From positions 1-53,987 of the forward strand of contig CAIKOJ010000120.1 of assembly GCA_903829015.1 (NCBI GenBank): DNA of 53,987 nt. The letters are read 5' to 3'. This stretch comes from an uncultured Bacteroidota bacterium (lineage in GTDB: Bacteria > Bacteroidota > Bacteroidia > Chitinophagales > Chitinophagaceae). The position numbers and the translations under genes were made by a program. Shown in pieces: positions 18,454 to 27,430 of the stretch. The notes under the pieces are model-generated. The model saw only the letters and a list, made by a program, of their open reading frames with translations. It made no database searches and was not told the origin of the DNA. How positions within the stretch are numbered: position 1 is the stretch's first letter; each line of letters begins with the position of its first letter.

Positions 18454-18900
18454 TTGGATTTTCATTATACACTCGAAAACATAGATCAGGCGGTAAGTGA
18501 TTTTTGGAACCATTATCTGGATTATCATTTATTTGCTTTTCATGGAGATATGGGTGCCGGAAAGACCACCTTTATACATAAACTATGTGATCATCTGCTT
18601 GTACAGGATGCTGTTAGCAGCCCCACTTTCGCATTGATCAACGAATATCATTTCAAATCCCGGTCAAATGAAGATCGATTGATATATCATATGGATTGGT
18701 ACCGATTAAAAGATACTTCTGAAGCTATAAATGCAGGAATGGAAGACTGTATCGATCAAGCCATGGCAGGTAAGGCAATTTGTTTTATTGAATGGCCCCA
18801 AAAGGCAGAGGAACTGCTGCGTAAACCTTACGTCAACATTTATATCGAAAGCCCGGATGAGTTAAATAGGGTGATGACCACCGAAATTATTACCGGATAA
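18454..18900 (+). CDS. tsaE: tRNA threonylcarbamoyladenosine biosynthesis ATPase TsaE
   Basis: ATPase that partners TsaB and TsaD in making t6A at position 37 of ANN-decoding tRNAs. The 148-residue protein has Walker A GDMGAGKTT (31-39), the SSPTFALINEY block (55-65), HMDWYR (79-84) and a late FIEWP (111-115), all characteristic of TsaE. Translation starts at a TTG (18454); no better start is available. The gene stands alone, divergent from the metalloprotease gene. Confidence 0.92.
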   Translation: MDFHYTLENIDQAVSDFWNHYLDYHLFAFHGDMGAGKTTFIHKLCDHLLVQDAVSSPTFALINEYHFKSRSNEDRLIYHMDWYRLKDTSEAINAGMEDCIDQAMAGKAICFIEWPQKAEELLRKPYVNIYIESPDELNRVMTTEIITG

Positions 18901-19082
18901 ATCGCCTGCAATAACAGTATTTTCATACACAATTAGCCTCTTGTTTGTCCGATTATTCACATTTTCGCTACAATATGATTTGTAGCCTGAAATAACTGTT
19001 TTATAAATAGCCTGTTTCCGTTGGGCGTTCCAAATATTATTCTTATTTTGCAGTTTGATAAATAACTGATAAATATTAGCAT

Positions 19083-22000
19083 ATGTATTTTAATGGTACG
19101 AAATGCGGGTCGCTCCTTGTGTGTTGTATACTTTCCCTTTCTCTGGCAGCTAAAGATGTAAAATCTGCCGGTCATTCTAACGGACTGGCTAAACCTTTGT
19201 GCTTTATTGAGAATAAGGGCCAGGTAGCAGATCAAAATAACCGTCCTCGTAAGGATATCCAGTATTCCCTTGCTACTCCGGGTATGGTGCTTTACATTGG
19301 TAACGGCCAGCTACACTACCAGTTTAAGAAAGGCGATATTAAATCGGCAAATCCCGAGATGGTTACCACTTACAGAATGGACGTAACACTAACCGGTGCT
19401 AATCCTAATGCAGAAGTGATCCCATCTGATAAGCAGAGTTACTATGAAAATTACTACATAGGCAAAAACGGCACTGATGGTTTTACAGCAGGTGCATGGA
19501 GCCGTTTGGTGTACAAAGACGTTTATCCAAATATTGATTGGGTGTTATATGTTAAGGACGGCAATGTTGAATATGATTTCAATGTTCGCCCGGGTGGCAA
19601 TGTTAAGGACATAAAACTTACGTATGGCGGTGCTACATCGCTTACAGTTACCAACGATGGAGGTATAACTGCTGTAACACCGATGGGTACAGTACATGAG
19701 AATAGCCCGGTTGCATTTGAGCAGCAAACAGGAAGGGCAGTTCCTTCAAGTTTTAAAGTAAAAAACAACGTTGTTACTTTCGAGACAGGCGACTACAAAG
19801 GCGGTATCACTATCGATCCTACTCTGCAGTGGAGTACGTACTTAGGTGGTACAAATCTGGATGTGGCTACATCAATTGTTGAAGATGCTTTAGGGTTTTC
19901 ATACGTAGGTGGTCATACATCCAGCAACGGACTTGCAACTGTTGGTGCATTTATGGGCATCTATCAGGGTGGTGCATTTGATGCTTTCCTGGCTAAGTAT
20001 AACGCTGCAGGTGTTATACAGTTCACCACATATGTTGGTGGCACAGGCACAGATCAGGGTACATGTGTTGCTATAGAAAGTGGTGGTTCGGGTATTTATT
20101 TGGGAGGTTCTACAACGTCAACACCTGCAGTAGGTTTGTTATCAACTGTAGGAGCATATCGTACTGTTAACGGTGGCGGCAATGATGGTTTTTTAATTAA
20201 GTTCAATAACACCGGTGCAAGGCAGTGGTGTACTTTTTTCGGTGGCCCCGGCAATGACAATATTACCTCTGTAGCTGTTGATGGTTTCAACAATGTATAC
20301 ATCACCGGAGGAACAGCAAGTACCACTAATATTGCTTCTCCAGGTGCTTACCAGATAGCAAGAAACGGCTCCACAGATGCGTTTCTTGCTAAGTTCAATA
20401 GTGTTGGTTCTATTCAATGGTCTACATACTACGGTGGCTCTTCACAGGAAACAGGTTATGGCGTAGCATGCGATGTTACCGGCAATGCATATATCACTGG
20501 TCAGACAAACAGTATCACCACTATGGCCTCTGCCGGTGCATTCCAGAGTGCATTAAGTGGAACGAATGATGCGTTTGTAGCATCTTTCAGCTCGGCAGGT
20601 ATCAGGACATGGGGAACATATTTCGGTGGTACGGGCAGCGAAGCGGCTAATGCGATTGCTTTAGATCCGGTAACCGGCAACATAGCAATTGTGGGTAACA
20701 CTACAAGTCCAAACGTGATTGCAAGTGCAGGTGCTGTACAGGCAACCATAGGTGGAGGCGTACAGGACGCTTTCGTAGCTTACTTCGATGCAACTGGTGC
20801 AAGGAAATGGAGCACCTATTACGGTGGCTCGGCTCTTGATTACGGTCAGGCAGTTTGTTTCGATCAGAACAGCAACGTAATTGCAGCAGGCGCCACTTTT
20901 AGCAATAACAATATTGCAACACCAGGAGCATCACAACCTGCCAATGGCGGTGATTATGATGCTTACATGGTTAAGATCAACTCCCTTGGTCAAAGACTTT
21001 GGGGTACATTTTTCGGTGGTACTTTTTATGACTATGCAAATGGCGTAGCTGTTGATGCCAACGGACAAACCATGATAGCGGGTTACACAACCAGCCTTGG
21101 GCTTTATGGTGCAGGTGGCATTTCTACTGCCGGTGCTGCTCAGGTGGCATATGCGGGTGGCTCCTATGATGGTTTCGTTGCGAAATTTGACGCGGATCTG
21201 TATGTGACCATCAATCAGCCATTTATCGATACGATGGTTTGTGCGGGTGGTACACTGCAGGTATTTTACTCTGTGTTACCTGCTCCTCAGACATTCACTG
21301 CCGGCAACACATTTACTGTGCAGCTTTCCAATGCTATAGGTAGTTTTGCATCTCCGGTAAACATTGGTACCGTTACTGCAGTTGGCTCAGGAACAATCTC
21401 TTGTGTTATTCCGGGCGGAACGCCACTTGGCTCAGGTTACCGCATTCGGATCGTTGCTACTAACCCGGCATATGTTTCTCCTGATGAATTTTACAACATT
21501 AACGTCGTGAGTTCAATCGGTGGTACTACAGCTAGTTCAAACTCGCCTGCTTGTGTTGGCAATACTATTTTCCTGCATGATACAGCTACCTACTCGATCC
21601 TTACGTATTCCTGGACAGGGCCACTTGGCTATACTTCTACATTACAGAATCCAACTGTTGATCCTGTAACGTTAGGAAGCGCAGGAGTTTATACGGTTAC
21701 CACAGTACACAATGGCTGTCCGGCAAGTTCCGCAACTGTTGCAGTTGCTGTAAGCAGCTTTACTCCACCTACACCTATTGTTTCTGCAAATTCAGTTTGC
21801 GCCGGAGGTGCAATAATCCTGCACGCCGATCCTGATACAACAGCAAGTCCATTGACATATTATTGGGTCGGACCAAATGGATTTACTTCTACAAGGCAGG
21901 ACGATACTATTTTTGTAAGCACAGCACTTAATGCAGGTTTCTACTTTGTAATGGATACGCTTAATGGATGTCAGTCGGCGCAGGGATTTGCACTTGTGAA

Positions 22001-22868
22001 TGTAAACCCCGTGCACCCTGTTTCAATATCTATCAGTGCAAGTTCGCCCTGGGTTCCGGGTACTGCAGGTGATACCATTTGCTCCGGTGATCTGGTGAAT
22101 TTTAACGCATTCCCGATCAATGGTGGTTCTACACCTACCTTCCAGTGGATGAAAGGACCATCTACTCCGGTGGTAGGTGCTGTTTCTAATTCCTGGTCTA
22201 CAAATTCTTTGCTCGATGGGGCACAGGTTTATTGCATCCTTCACAGTAGCGTAGATTGTCCTTCGCCGGCAAACGCTACCAGCAATGTCATCCACATGAA
22301 TGTAATTTCGCATTCACCTACTGTTTATATTTCTGCCAGCCCTGGTTTATTTGTGCCATCAGGTTCCAGCATTACTTTTAATTCGTGGGTATACGATGCG
22401 GGTATAGCGCCTGCTTATCAGTGGACCAAGAATGGTGTCAATATTCCGGGTGCAACTAACAGTACATACACAATAGCCAGTGTTACCCGCAAGGATACTA
22501 TCCGTTTGGTAGTGATGAGTACCATGAACTGCTCTGCAACTCCTTTTGGTACCAGCAATGCTTTAGTTATCGCTACTAACGTAGGTGTAACAAATATTGC
22601 CGCTGCGTTTGAAAATGTTGGTCTGTTCCCGAATCCTAATAATGGTTCGTTTACATTACAGGGCACGTTGGAAAATAACGGAAATAGTTCTCTTGACGTT
22701 AGTGTTACCAACATGGTTGGCCAGAGTGTTTACAAGGGTACAACAACTTTGATTGGCAATGAATTACATGAGACTATTGATCTGAACAATATTCCTTCAG
22801 GCGTATATTTGTTGCAGGTTACCAGAGATGGCGAAAGCAAAATATTCAGGTTTGCAGTTGAGCGCTAG
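19083..22868 (+). CDS. SBBP beta-propeller and Ig-like repeat protein, T9SS
   Basis: Very large secreted protein of 1261 residues with an N-terminal signal (residues ~8-23). The first ~230 residues resemble the lead domain of SBBP-repeat proteins (FIENKGQV). Seven SBBP-type repeats follow at about 60-residue spacing, each starting with a W/F-x-T-Y/F-x-G-G block (WSTYLGG, TTYVGG, CTFFGG, WSTYYGG, GTYFGG, WSTYYGG, GTFFGG), enough for a propeller. After residue ~690 come several Ig/PKD-like domains with paired cysteines, ending in a T9SS sorting domain (GLFPNPNNG). The Ig-like and sorting parts resemble those of the 44-50 kb paralogs. A surface adhesin or scaffold is the most reasonable reading. 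Confidence 0.88.
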   Translation: MYFNGTKCGSLLVCCILSLSLAAKDVKSAGHSNGLAKPLCFIENKGQVADQNNRPRKDIQYSLATPGMVLYIGNGQLHYQFKKGDIKSANPEMVTTYRMDVTLTGANPNAEVIPSDKQSYYENYYIGKNGTDGFTAGAWSRLVYKDVYPNIDWVLYVKDGNVEYDFNVRPGGNVKDIKLTYGGATSLTVTNDGGITAVTPMGTVHENSPVAFEQQTGRAVPSSFKVKNNVVTFETGDYKGGITIDPTLQWSTYLGGTNLDVATSIVEDALGFSYVGGHTSSNGLATVGAFMGIYQGGAFDAFLAKYNAAGVIQFTTYVGGTGTDQGTCVAIESGGSGIYLGGSTTSTPAVGLLSTVGAYRTVNGGGNDGFLIKFNNTGARQWCTFFGGPGNDNITSVAVDGFNNVYITGGTASTTNIASPGAYQIARNGSTDAFLAKFNSVGSIQWSTYYGGSSQETGYGVACDVTGNAYITGQTNSITTMASAGAFQSALSGTNDAFVASFSSAGIRTWGTYFGGTGSEAANAIALDPVTGNIAIVGNTTSPNVIASAGAVQATIGGGVQDAFVAYFDATGARKWSTYYGGSALDYGQAVCFDQNSNVIAAGATFSNNNIATPGASQPANGGDYDAYMVKINSLGQRLWGTFFGGTFYDYANGVAVDANGQTMIAGYTTSLGLYGAGGISTAGAAQVAYAGGSYDGFVAKFDADLYVTINQPFIDTMVCAGGTLQVFYSVLPAPQTFTAGNTFTVQLSNAIGSFASPVNIGTVTAVGSGTISCVIPGGTPLGSGYRIRIVATNPAYVSPDEFYNINVVSSIGGTTASSNSPACVGNTIFLHDTATYSILTYSWTGPLGYTSTLQNPTVDPVTLGSAGVYTVTTVHNGCPASSATVAVAVSSFTPPTPIVSANSVCAGGAIILHADPDTTASPLTYYWVGPNGFTSTRQDDTIFVSTALNAGFYFVMDTLNGCQSAQGFALVNVNPVHPVSISISASSPWVPGTAGDTICSGDLVNFNAFPINGGSTPTFQWMKGPSTPVVGAVSNSWSTNSLLDGAQVYCILHSSVDCPSPANATSNVIHMNVISHSPTVYISASPGLFVPSGSSITFNSWVYDAGIAPAYQWTKNGVNIPGATNSTYTIASVTRKDTIRLVVMSTMNCSATPFGTSNALVIATNVGVTNIAAAFENVGLFPNPNNGSFTLQGTLENNGNSSLDVSVTNMVGQSVYKGTTTLIGNELHETIDLNNIPSGVYLLQVTRDGESKIFRFAVER

Positions 22869-22896
22869 TCAACAAACTTCAATTTACTTTTTTTAG

Positions 22897-22926
22897 GAAC
22901 CCCGATTTTCGGGGTTCTTTTTTTTT
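22897..22926 (+). terminator. Strong Rho-independent terminator
   Basis: Nine-bp stem GAACCCCGA (22897-22905) with TCGGGGTTC (22909-22917), a 3-base loop and nine T residues. It ends the SBBP gene transcript. Confidence 0.93.
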
Positions 22927-22963
22927 GCAAATTTGAGAACATTTAAATCGGTAGTTTCGTATA

Positions 22964-23269
22964 ATGGAAGAAATGACAACACTTACCGAGGTAATAAATG
23001 CACTGCGTATTCAGGGGTATGTGGAGGATTTTAACCTGCAGCAAAACTGTATCCAGTGCAGGGATGGACACTTCTCAGTATTCCATGATGAGTTTGTGAT
23101 CGATAAGTTCTACCGTTTTGAAGGAGATAGCGACCCGGCCGATGAGGCGATTGTGTATGCCATATCCTGTTCGAAATACGACATCAGGGGCATATTGGTT
23201 AACGGGGCAGGTATTTACACAGATGACCTCACCAACGAAATGTTGGATACGTTAAAGATCAACCGCTAG
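22964..23269 (+). CDS. Small conserved Bacteroidota protein
   Basis: Protein of 101 residues with no signal peptide or membrane segment. It resembles a family of ~100-residue Bacteroidota proteins (conserved blocks GYVEDFNL, CIQCRDG, FYRFEGDSDPADEAIVYAIS, GILVNGAGIY). Database entries often call these phosphoribosylpyrophosphate synthetase, but the protein is far too short for that enzyme and has none of its motifs, so the name should not be carried over. CxxC-like cysteines at about 27-30 (NCIQC) could bind metal. It ends 5 bp from the convergent rfaE2-like gene. Confidence 0.8.
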   Translation: MEEMTTLTEVINALRIQGYVEDFNLQQNCIQCRDGHFSVFHDEFVIDKFYRFEGDSDPADEAIVYAISCSKYDIRGILVNGAGIYTDDLTNEMLDTLKINR

Positions 23270-23274
23270 AAGTG

Positions 23275-23766
23275 TTATAATTTTTTTATCCGGTCAATGA
23301 TCGATGAAGTCGAATAGCCTTCTACAAACGGAATGATCTCCACTTTGCCGCCATTTTTTTGCACGAATTCGGCGCCCACAATATTGTCTATTGTGTAGTC
23401 GCCACCCTTTACCAGCACATCAGGGGCAAGAGCGGTAATGAGTTCTTCAGGGGTGTCTTCATCAAACAGGCAAACGGCATCTACACAAAGTAATGATGCT
23501 ACCTGAAATGCTCTGTCAGTTTCATTGGTAACCGGCCGTTCTGCTCCTTTCAGACGTTTTACAGATGCATCGGTGTTCAGGCCAAGTACCAGCACATTCC
23601 CCAGATCAGCCGCTTTTGCGATCAGATCAAGATGACCATGATGGAGTATGTCAAAGCAGCCGTTTGTGAAAACAATTTTCTTTCCGATTGCACGCCACAC
23701 ATGGCATTGTCTCGAGAGTTGTTCTCTGTCTGTTATTTTATTTTGTATCCACTGCAGCTTGTGCAT
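23275..23766 (-). CDS. rfaE2: D-glycero-beta-D-manno-heptose 1-phosphate adenylyltransferase
   Basis: Nucleotidyltransferase that activates heptose-1-phosphate with ATP to give ADP-heptose for the LPS inner core. The 163-residue protein has the VFTNGCFDILHHGH block (32-45) with the HxGH nucleotide motif, and the C-terminal YSTSSIIDRI typical of RfaE2/HldE-C. It is the stand-alone C-domain form; the kinase domain must be encoded elsewhere. Its start overlaps the upstream flippase-like gene by 29 bp, which indicates co-transcription and coupled translation. The glycerol-3-phosphate cytidylyltransferase family is related, but the fit to RfaE2 is better. Confidence 0.88.
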   Translation of the reverse strand: MHKLQWIQNKITDREQLSRQCHVWRAIGKKIVFTNGCFDILHHGHLDLIAKAADLGNVLVLGLNTDASVKRLKGAERPVTNETDRAFQVASLLCVDAVCLFDEDTPEELITALAPDVLVKGGDYTIDNIVGAEFVQKNGGKVEIIPFVEGYSTSSIIDRIKKL

Positions 23767-24745
23767 CTTTTTTTCTGTTTAGCGGGTGAATTAACAGCAA
23801 TGAAGCTACTCCCAAAATGATAATGATAACTGTTTGAACAGCCCAGGCAATCCAGCCGAATGCCTCCGCAGGCACATCGGGTACATTATACACGCCTAAT
23901 ATCTGAGCTACAAGCAATGTATACATACCTATACCGCCCGGTGTAACGATCATCCCTACGCTGCCGTAAACGAGTACTACCAACGCAGCAAGAATACTTA
24001 AGTGGTTGGTCGCAGGCAGGCTTTCGAGCCCGATAAAAATCTGGAGCAGATACATAGCCCATATAAGAACCGTGTACCCCATAAACTGCCACCTTTTTTT
24101 CATGTGGATGATGGAAAACACCCCATGGGCTAACTCTTTGATAAACTTACCCACCTTTGTTTCCCTATTCCGGCGATACACAACCACGAGTGCTACAATA
24201 AGTGCAGCCACGGCAGCTAGTATCAAAAATAAGATTGTTTGGTGGCGTTGTATTTTTTCGCCCAGCAGATGCATCTTATCGCCCACATAATCGCTGATCA
24301 TTCTTAGTTGCAGCAGAAACGCAGCCACAGCGATCACCAGCAGGCAAAGGATATCAAAAGCCCGCTCGGCTACGATAGTGCCTATCATTTTATGCGCAGG
24401 TATTTTCTCGTACTTTGCCAGTACTGTACATTTGGCCACTTCACCGGCTCTGGGTATTGCCAGGTTGGTGATGTAACCTATCATTACTGCCAAAGTGGTA
24501 TTTACAAGTGAAGGTTTGGTGCCGGTAGTTTCCAGCAGGTACAGCCATCTTATTGCCCTGAAAAAATGTGATAAAAAACCTACGATCGAGATGGGGATCA
24601 GGTACCATGCATTGATGCTTTCAATAGCAGCTATCAGATCATATTCCTCTTTAGGGGAAAGCTGATGAAGCATGTGGTAAACGATCCAGATACCCAGACC
24701 CAGGAAGATCACGTACTGCAAAATCGTAAGAAGGGTACGCTTCAT
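23738..24745 (-). CDS. Flippase-like / LPG-synthase transmembrane domain protein
   Basis: Polytopic inner-membrane protein of 335 residues with about eight hydrophobic helices, of the family annotated as flippase-like or lysylphosphatidylglycerol synthase transmembrane domain (UPF0104, AglD-like). Family blocks are SHFFRAIRWLYLLE near residue 65, NLAIPRAGEVAKC near 95, and a late TPGGIGMY. It lacks the C-terminal aminoacyl-transferase domain of MprF, so only the membrane half is present. It lies between panD (63 bp upstream) and rfaE2 (29-bp overlap); the overlap hints at a role in envelope lipid or sugar handling, but the substrate is unknown. Confidence 0.85.
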   Translation of the reverse strand: MKRTLLTILQYVIFLGLGIWIVYHMLHQLSPKEEYDLIAAIESINAWYLIPISIVGFLSHFFRAIRWLYLLETTGTKPSLVNTTLAVMIGYITNLAIPRAGEVAKCTVLAKYEKIPAHKMIGTIVAERAFDILCLLVIAVAAFLLQLRMISDYVGDKMHLLGEKIQRHQTILFLILAAVAALIVALVVVYRRNRETKVGKFIKELAHGVFSIIHMKKRWQFMGYTVLIWAMYLLQIFIGLESLPATNHLSILAALVVLVYGSVGMIVTPGGIGMYTLLVAQILGVYNVPDVPAEAFGWIAWAVQTVIIIILGVASLLLIHPLNRKKDAQAAVDTK

Positions 24746-24808
24746 AACCTTAAAGATACTACGGTAAGCTGAAGAATGTAGTCCGCGGAAAAAGGTTTAA
24801 CGTATTCG

Positions 24809-25153
24809 TTACAATCCGTTATTGTCGTTCGGGAAGATAATTGATGGTTTAAATTTCTTAGCTTCTTCAAAATCCATCAAAGCATATGATATAATGATAA
24901 CTATGTCGCCGACATTAATCTTACGGGCTGCGGGCCCGTTCATGCAGATCATACCCGACCCACGAGTGCCTTTGATCACGTATGTTTCCAGCCGCTCACC
25001 GTTGTCCAGATCCAGTACTTGTACTTTTTCGTTTTCTATCAGGTTGGAGGCCTCCATCAGGTCTTCATCAATAGTAATACTACCTATATAATTCAGGTTA
25101 GCTTCAGTGATCTTTACCCTATGGATTTTAGACTTTAATATTTCTATCTGCAT
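24809..25153 (-). CDS. panD: Aspartate 1-decarboxylase
   Basis: Makes beta-alanine from aspartate for pantothenate and CoA. The ATG at 25153 is chosen over one at 25219. It places the self-cleavage pair at Gly24-Ser25 (YIGSITID), exactly as in characterised PanD, and a promoter -7 element (25162-25169) leaves no room for the longer form. The 114-residue proenzyme cleaves itself to create the pyruvoyl cofactor. Other conserved blocks ([35 protein letters not shown]) are intact. It is first of a minus-strand run with the flippase-like and rfaE2 genes. Confidence 0.95.
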   Translation of the reverse strand: MQIEILKSKIHRVKITEANLNYIGSITIDEDLMEASNLIENEKVQVLDLDNGERLETYVIKGTRGSGMICMNGPAARKINVGDIVIIISYALMDFEEAKKFKPSIIFPNDNNGL

Positions 25154-25161
25154 AGCGGCGG

Positions 25162-25169
25162 CAAAGGTA
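25162..25169 (-). promoter_or_regulatory. panD promoter -7 element, near-leaderless
   Basis: On the minus strand the sequence reads TACCTTTG, a perfect TAnnTTTG, ending 8 bp before the panD ATG. Transcription would begin at or within a few bases of the start codon. No well-spaced TTTG -33 box is seen (one lies only 13 bp upstream). Confidence 0.6.
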
Positions 25170-25227
25170 GGAATATTTACTACAAACGGATACTCCATCT
25201 GATTTAGCCGAAAATTCACTTACGCAA

Positions 25228-25259
25228 CTTGAAAATTGACCAGTCTATCAATATATTTG
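25228..25259 (+). promoter_or_regulatory. Promoter of the VOC protein gene
   Basis: CTTG (25228-25231), 20-bp spacer, TATATTTG (25252-25259): a near-consensus Bacteroidota promoter ending 19 bp before the ATG at 25279. It shares the 125-bp divergent region with the panD promoter. Confidence 0.6.
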
Positions 25260-25278
25260 TTTCATAAATCAAATTACT

Positions 25279-25689
25279 ATGCAGTTGTATGCGTATCTCT
25301 TTTTTAACGGCAATTGCGAAGAGGCCATGAATTTTTATAAAGATGCCTTTGGAGGCGAAATCAAGGCCATCAGCCGCTACAATGAGGCACCAATGCCTTT
25401 TGCCGAGGCAGATGCAAACAAGGTGATGCATGGTGAGATGGATGTGATAGGTACCAAGATATTATTTTCAGATTGCCCTGCTGACCGCGCGGCTAACTTT
25501 GGCAATAATATTTCACTCTCACTCGGGTTTAACAATGATGCTGATATAACTGCGGCATACAACGCTGTTTCTGCCGGTGGTACCATTACTATGCCGTTGC
25601 AGGATACCTTTTGGGGTGCAAAATTTGGCATGTGCACTGATAAGTTTGGCGTGAACTGGATGTTCAATTGGGATAAGCCGAAGGAATAA
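25279..25689 (+). CDS. VOC-superfamily (PhnB-like) protein
   Basis: Cytoplasmic 136-residue protein of the vicinal oxygen chelate fold, nearest to the PhnB/3-demethylubiquinone methyltransferase-like group. Family features are the opening LYAYLFFNGNCEEAMNFYKDAF, the MHGEMDVIGTKILFSD block and the closing FWGAKFGMCTDKFGVNWMF. PhnB-like proteins rarely have a proven reaction; some VOC relatives act in antibiotic resistance or dioxygenation. It is transcribed alone from its own promoter, divergent from panD. Confidence 0.87.
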   Translation: MQLYAYLFFNGNCEEAMNFYKDAFGGEIKAISRYNEAPMPFAEADANKVMHGEMDVIGTKILFSDCPADRAANFGNNISLSLGFNNDADITAAYNAVSAGGTITMPLQDTFWGAKFGMCTDKFGVNWMFNWDKPKE

Positions 25690-25731
25690 TGATAGGTTAA
25701 GGAGCCGGAAAGATGATGCGTTCTTAATGTC

Positions 25732-25860
25732 GCGGCCGAGTCTCTCTAAGCCCGGCCTTGGGCGCAGGCGAGGACTCGGGCGCATCTCGCGGAGGGGAAA
25801 TTACTTCAACTCCAGTACTCTGATTCCGGCGAGTTCCGCAGAAAAACGGAGACTCGCTGG
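25732..25860. repeat. GC-rich structured intergenic element with two hairpins
   Basis: Between convergent genes lies an unusually GC-rich stretch. Arms GCGGCCGAGTC (25732-25742) and GACTCGGGCGC (25773-25783) pair with one mismatch and enclose a small hairpin (GCCC/GGGC, 25750-25763). A second hairpin pairs CCGGCGAGTTCCG (25826-25838) with CGGAGACTCGCTGG (25847-25860), with one mismatch and one bulge. Both share the GAGTC/GACTC core. Neither is followed by a T-run, so they are not standard terminators. Confidence 0.6.
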
Positions 25861-25909
25861 TGACGGATCTCGGATTTCAATGGATATCACTGATAGCACG
25901 GATTTTCTC

Positions 25910-27232
25910 CTATTCTTTTACGATCTTCTCTACAATTTTCCGCCCTTCCTCATCTATAAGTACGAGCATATGCAACCCTGCAGGCAATGACCCTACGGGC
26001 ACACTATTACTGCCTTCTTTGAGTGTTCCGGTTTGTTCTATAATGCCTGTTATGTTCAATAATACATATTCTACATTGACACTCACGTCGATATGCAACT
26101 CGTCTGTCGCTGGATTGGGGTAAACCGTAATATCTGATTTGTCTATTTCCTCTACACCGAGATATGTGCATGGCGGGGTGTTGAATGTTACCTTGCGGAT
26201 ACGCGGTTGGTTGACTTGAGCAATATATAGATTGCCACACATGTCAAAAATAAGACCACCTGGTGAATGCAATTTAGCAGAAGTCGCCAAGCCTCCATCT
26301 CCAGTGCTACCAGGAGTTCCGTTTCCAGCGATAGTATGAATAACGCCTGCATCGTCAATCATCCGCACTCTATTGTTCCAATGATCAGCTATGCATAAAT
26401 GCCCATTCAAATCTATTGCGATCCAAGATGATTCAAAATTGGCTGTTAACGCATTGATTCCATCGCCGTTATACAAATAATGACCACTGTCGCCAGCAAA
26501 ATGAGAGATTATCCCACTTGTATTTATTTTCCGTACAATGCTATTTCCCTCGTCATTCATATACAAATTTCCAATATTGTCAAATCCGATATTTGACGGT
26601 TGGATCGTGGCGTTGGTGGCCATGCCCCCATCCCCGGAATCCCCCGAAATTCCAGTTCCAGCTATTGTACTAATAATACCAGCAGAATTAATTTTTCTTA
26701 TTTTACTGTGGATAGCCGAAACTATATATAGATTACCCAGTTTATCAAATAAAACACTATTTGGAAAGTCCAAAGTTGCCGCATTGGCGAGTCCACCGTC
26801 CCCGGTAAGTCCAGCAGTACCATTGCCACAAATCGTTGTGACAATTCCCGTATTAGCATTAACTTTTCGTACCCTGTGATTTAAAGCATCGGCAATGAAC
26901 AAGTTCCCCAAACTGTCTACTGCTATTCCACTAGGCTGATTAAATTTAGCGTTGGTTGCTGCTCCTCCATCTCCACTGAAACCGGCAGCACCACTGATAC
27001 CTGCGTAGGTAGTGATAACTCCAGTACTATCAACTTTTCGAATGTCATGAGCTAGACATTCAGCGATGAATAGGTTGCCTTTGTAATCAATTGCCATTCC
27101 TACTGGATCGTAAAGAGACGCTGATGTTGCTGGACCGCCATCACCCCCAATTCCTCCACCTGCAATTGTGGTGATAACTTGAGCAGATAACAGGGTTGGA
27201 CAAAAAATAAAAGCAAACAAACAATTCCTCAT
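25910..27232 (-). CDS. NHL-repeat secreted protein with T9SS sorting domain
   Basis: Exported protein of 440 residues with a short signal peptide ending LLSAQ. Six NHL-type blades run from about residue 20 to 355, each containing a GDGGxAT stretch, a position like GIAVDSLGNLFIAD and an R-K-V/I-N ending, enough to close a six-bladed propeller. The C-terminus (VYPNPATDELHIDV onward) is a T9SS type A sorting domain. NHL propellers usually bind protein or carbohydrate; no catalytic residues are evident. The third base of codons and the intergenic DNA around it are more AT-rich than in the neighbouring housekeeping genes. It lies 33 bp downstream of a possible 54-residue peptide gene. Confidence 0.88.
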   Translation of the reverse strand: MRNCLFAFIFCPTLLSAQVITTIAGGGIGGDGGPATSASLYDPVGMAIDYKGNLFIAECLAHDIRKVDSTGVITTYAGISGAAGFSGDGGAATNAKFNQPSGIAVDSLGNLFIADALNHRVRKVNANTGIVTTICGNGTAGLTGDGGLANAATLDFPNSVLFDKLGNLYIVSAIHSKIRKINSAGIISTIAGTGISGDSGDGGMATNATIQPSNIGFDNIGNLYMNDEGNSIVRKINTSGIISHFAGDSGHYLYNGDGINALTANFESSWIAIDLNGHLCIADHWNNRVRMIDDAGVIHTIAGNGTPGSTGDGGLATSAKLHSPGGLIFDMCGNLYIAQVNQPRIRKVTFNTPPCTYLGVEEIDKSDITVYPNPATDELHIDVSVNVEYVLLNITGIIEQTGTLKEGSNSVPVGSLPAGLHMLVLIDEEGRKIVEKIVKE

Positions 27233-27265
27233 AAAACTGGTTAAACACCTATGAATGCAAATTAA

Positions 27266-27430
27266 CTACGGCATTATATAAAGTGGACAAGCGCCGGTTG
27301 GTAAGCCACCGCTTCCAGAATATTTAAAAATTGTTCCAGAAGGAAATGCAGTGCCAGTATACAAAGGTGTACTACAAGCATTGAGGCAATTCGTGTTCGT
27401 TCGTAGGTGTTTGAAAAACTGCTTTTTCAT
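27266..27430 (-). CDS. Possible small peptide gene (54 residues)
   Basis: A short open frame upstream of the NHL gene on the same strand. It starts MKKQFFKHLRTNTNC, contains three cysteines (15, 19, 48) and a glycine/serine-rich stretch (KYSGSGGLPTG), and ends CPLYIMP. The basic start followed by a small Cys/Thr/Ser-rich part is the general look of a short secreted or modified peptide, but I recognise no family. A near-consensus -7 element on the minus strand (TAACTTTA) lies about 30 bp before the ATG. It could equally be a remnant of a larger gene. It is not overlapped by any better gene. Confidence 0.35.
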   Translation of the reverse strand: MKKQFFKHLRTNTNCLNACSTPLYTGTAFPSGTIFKYSGSGGLPTGACPLYIMP

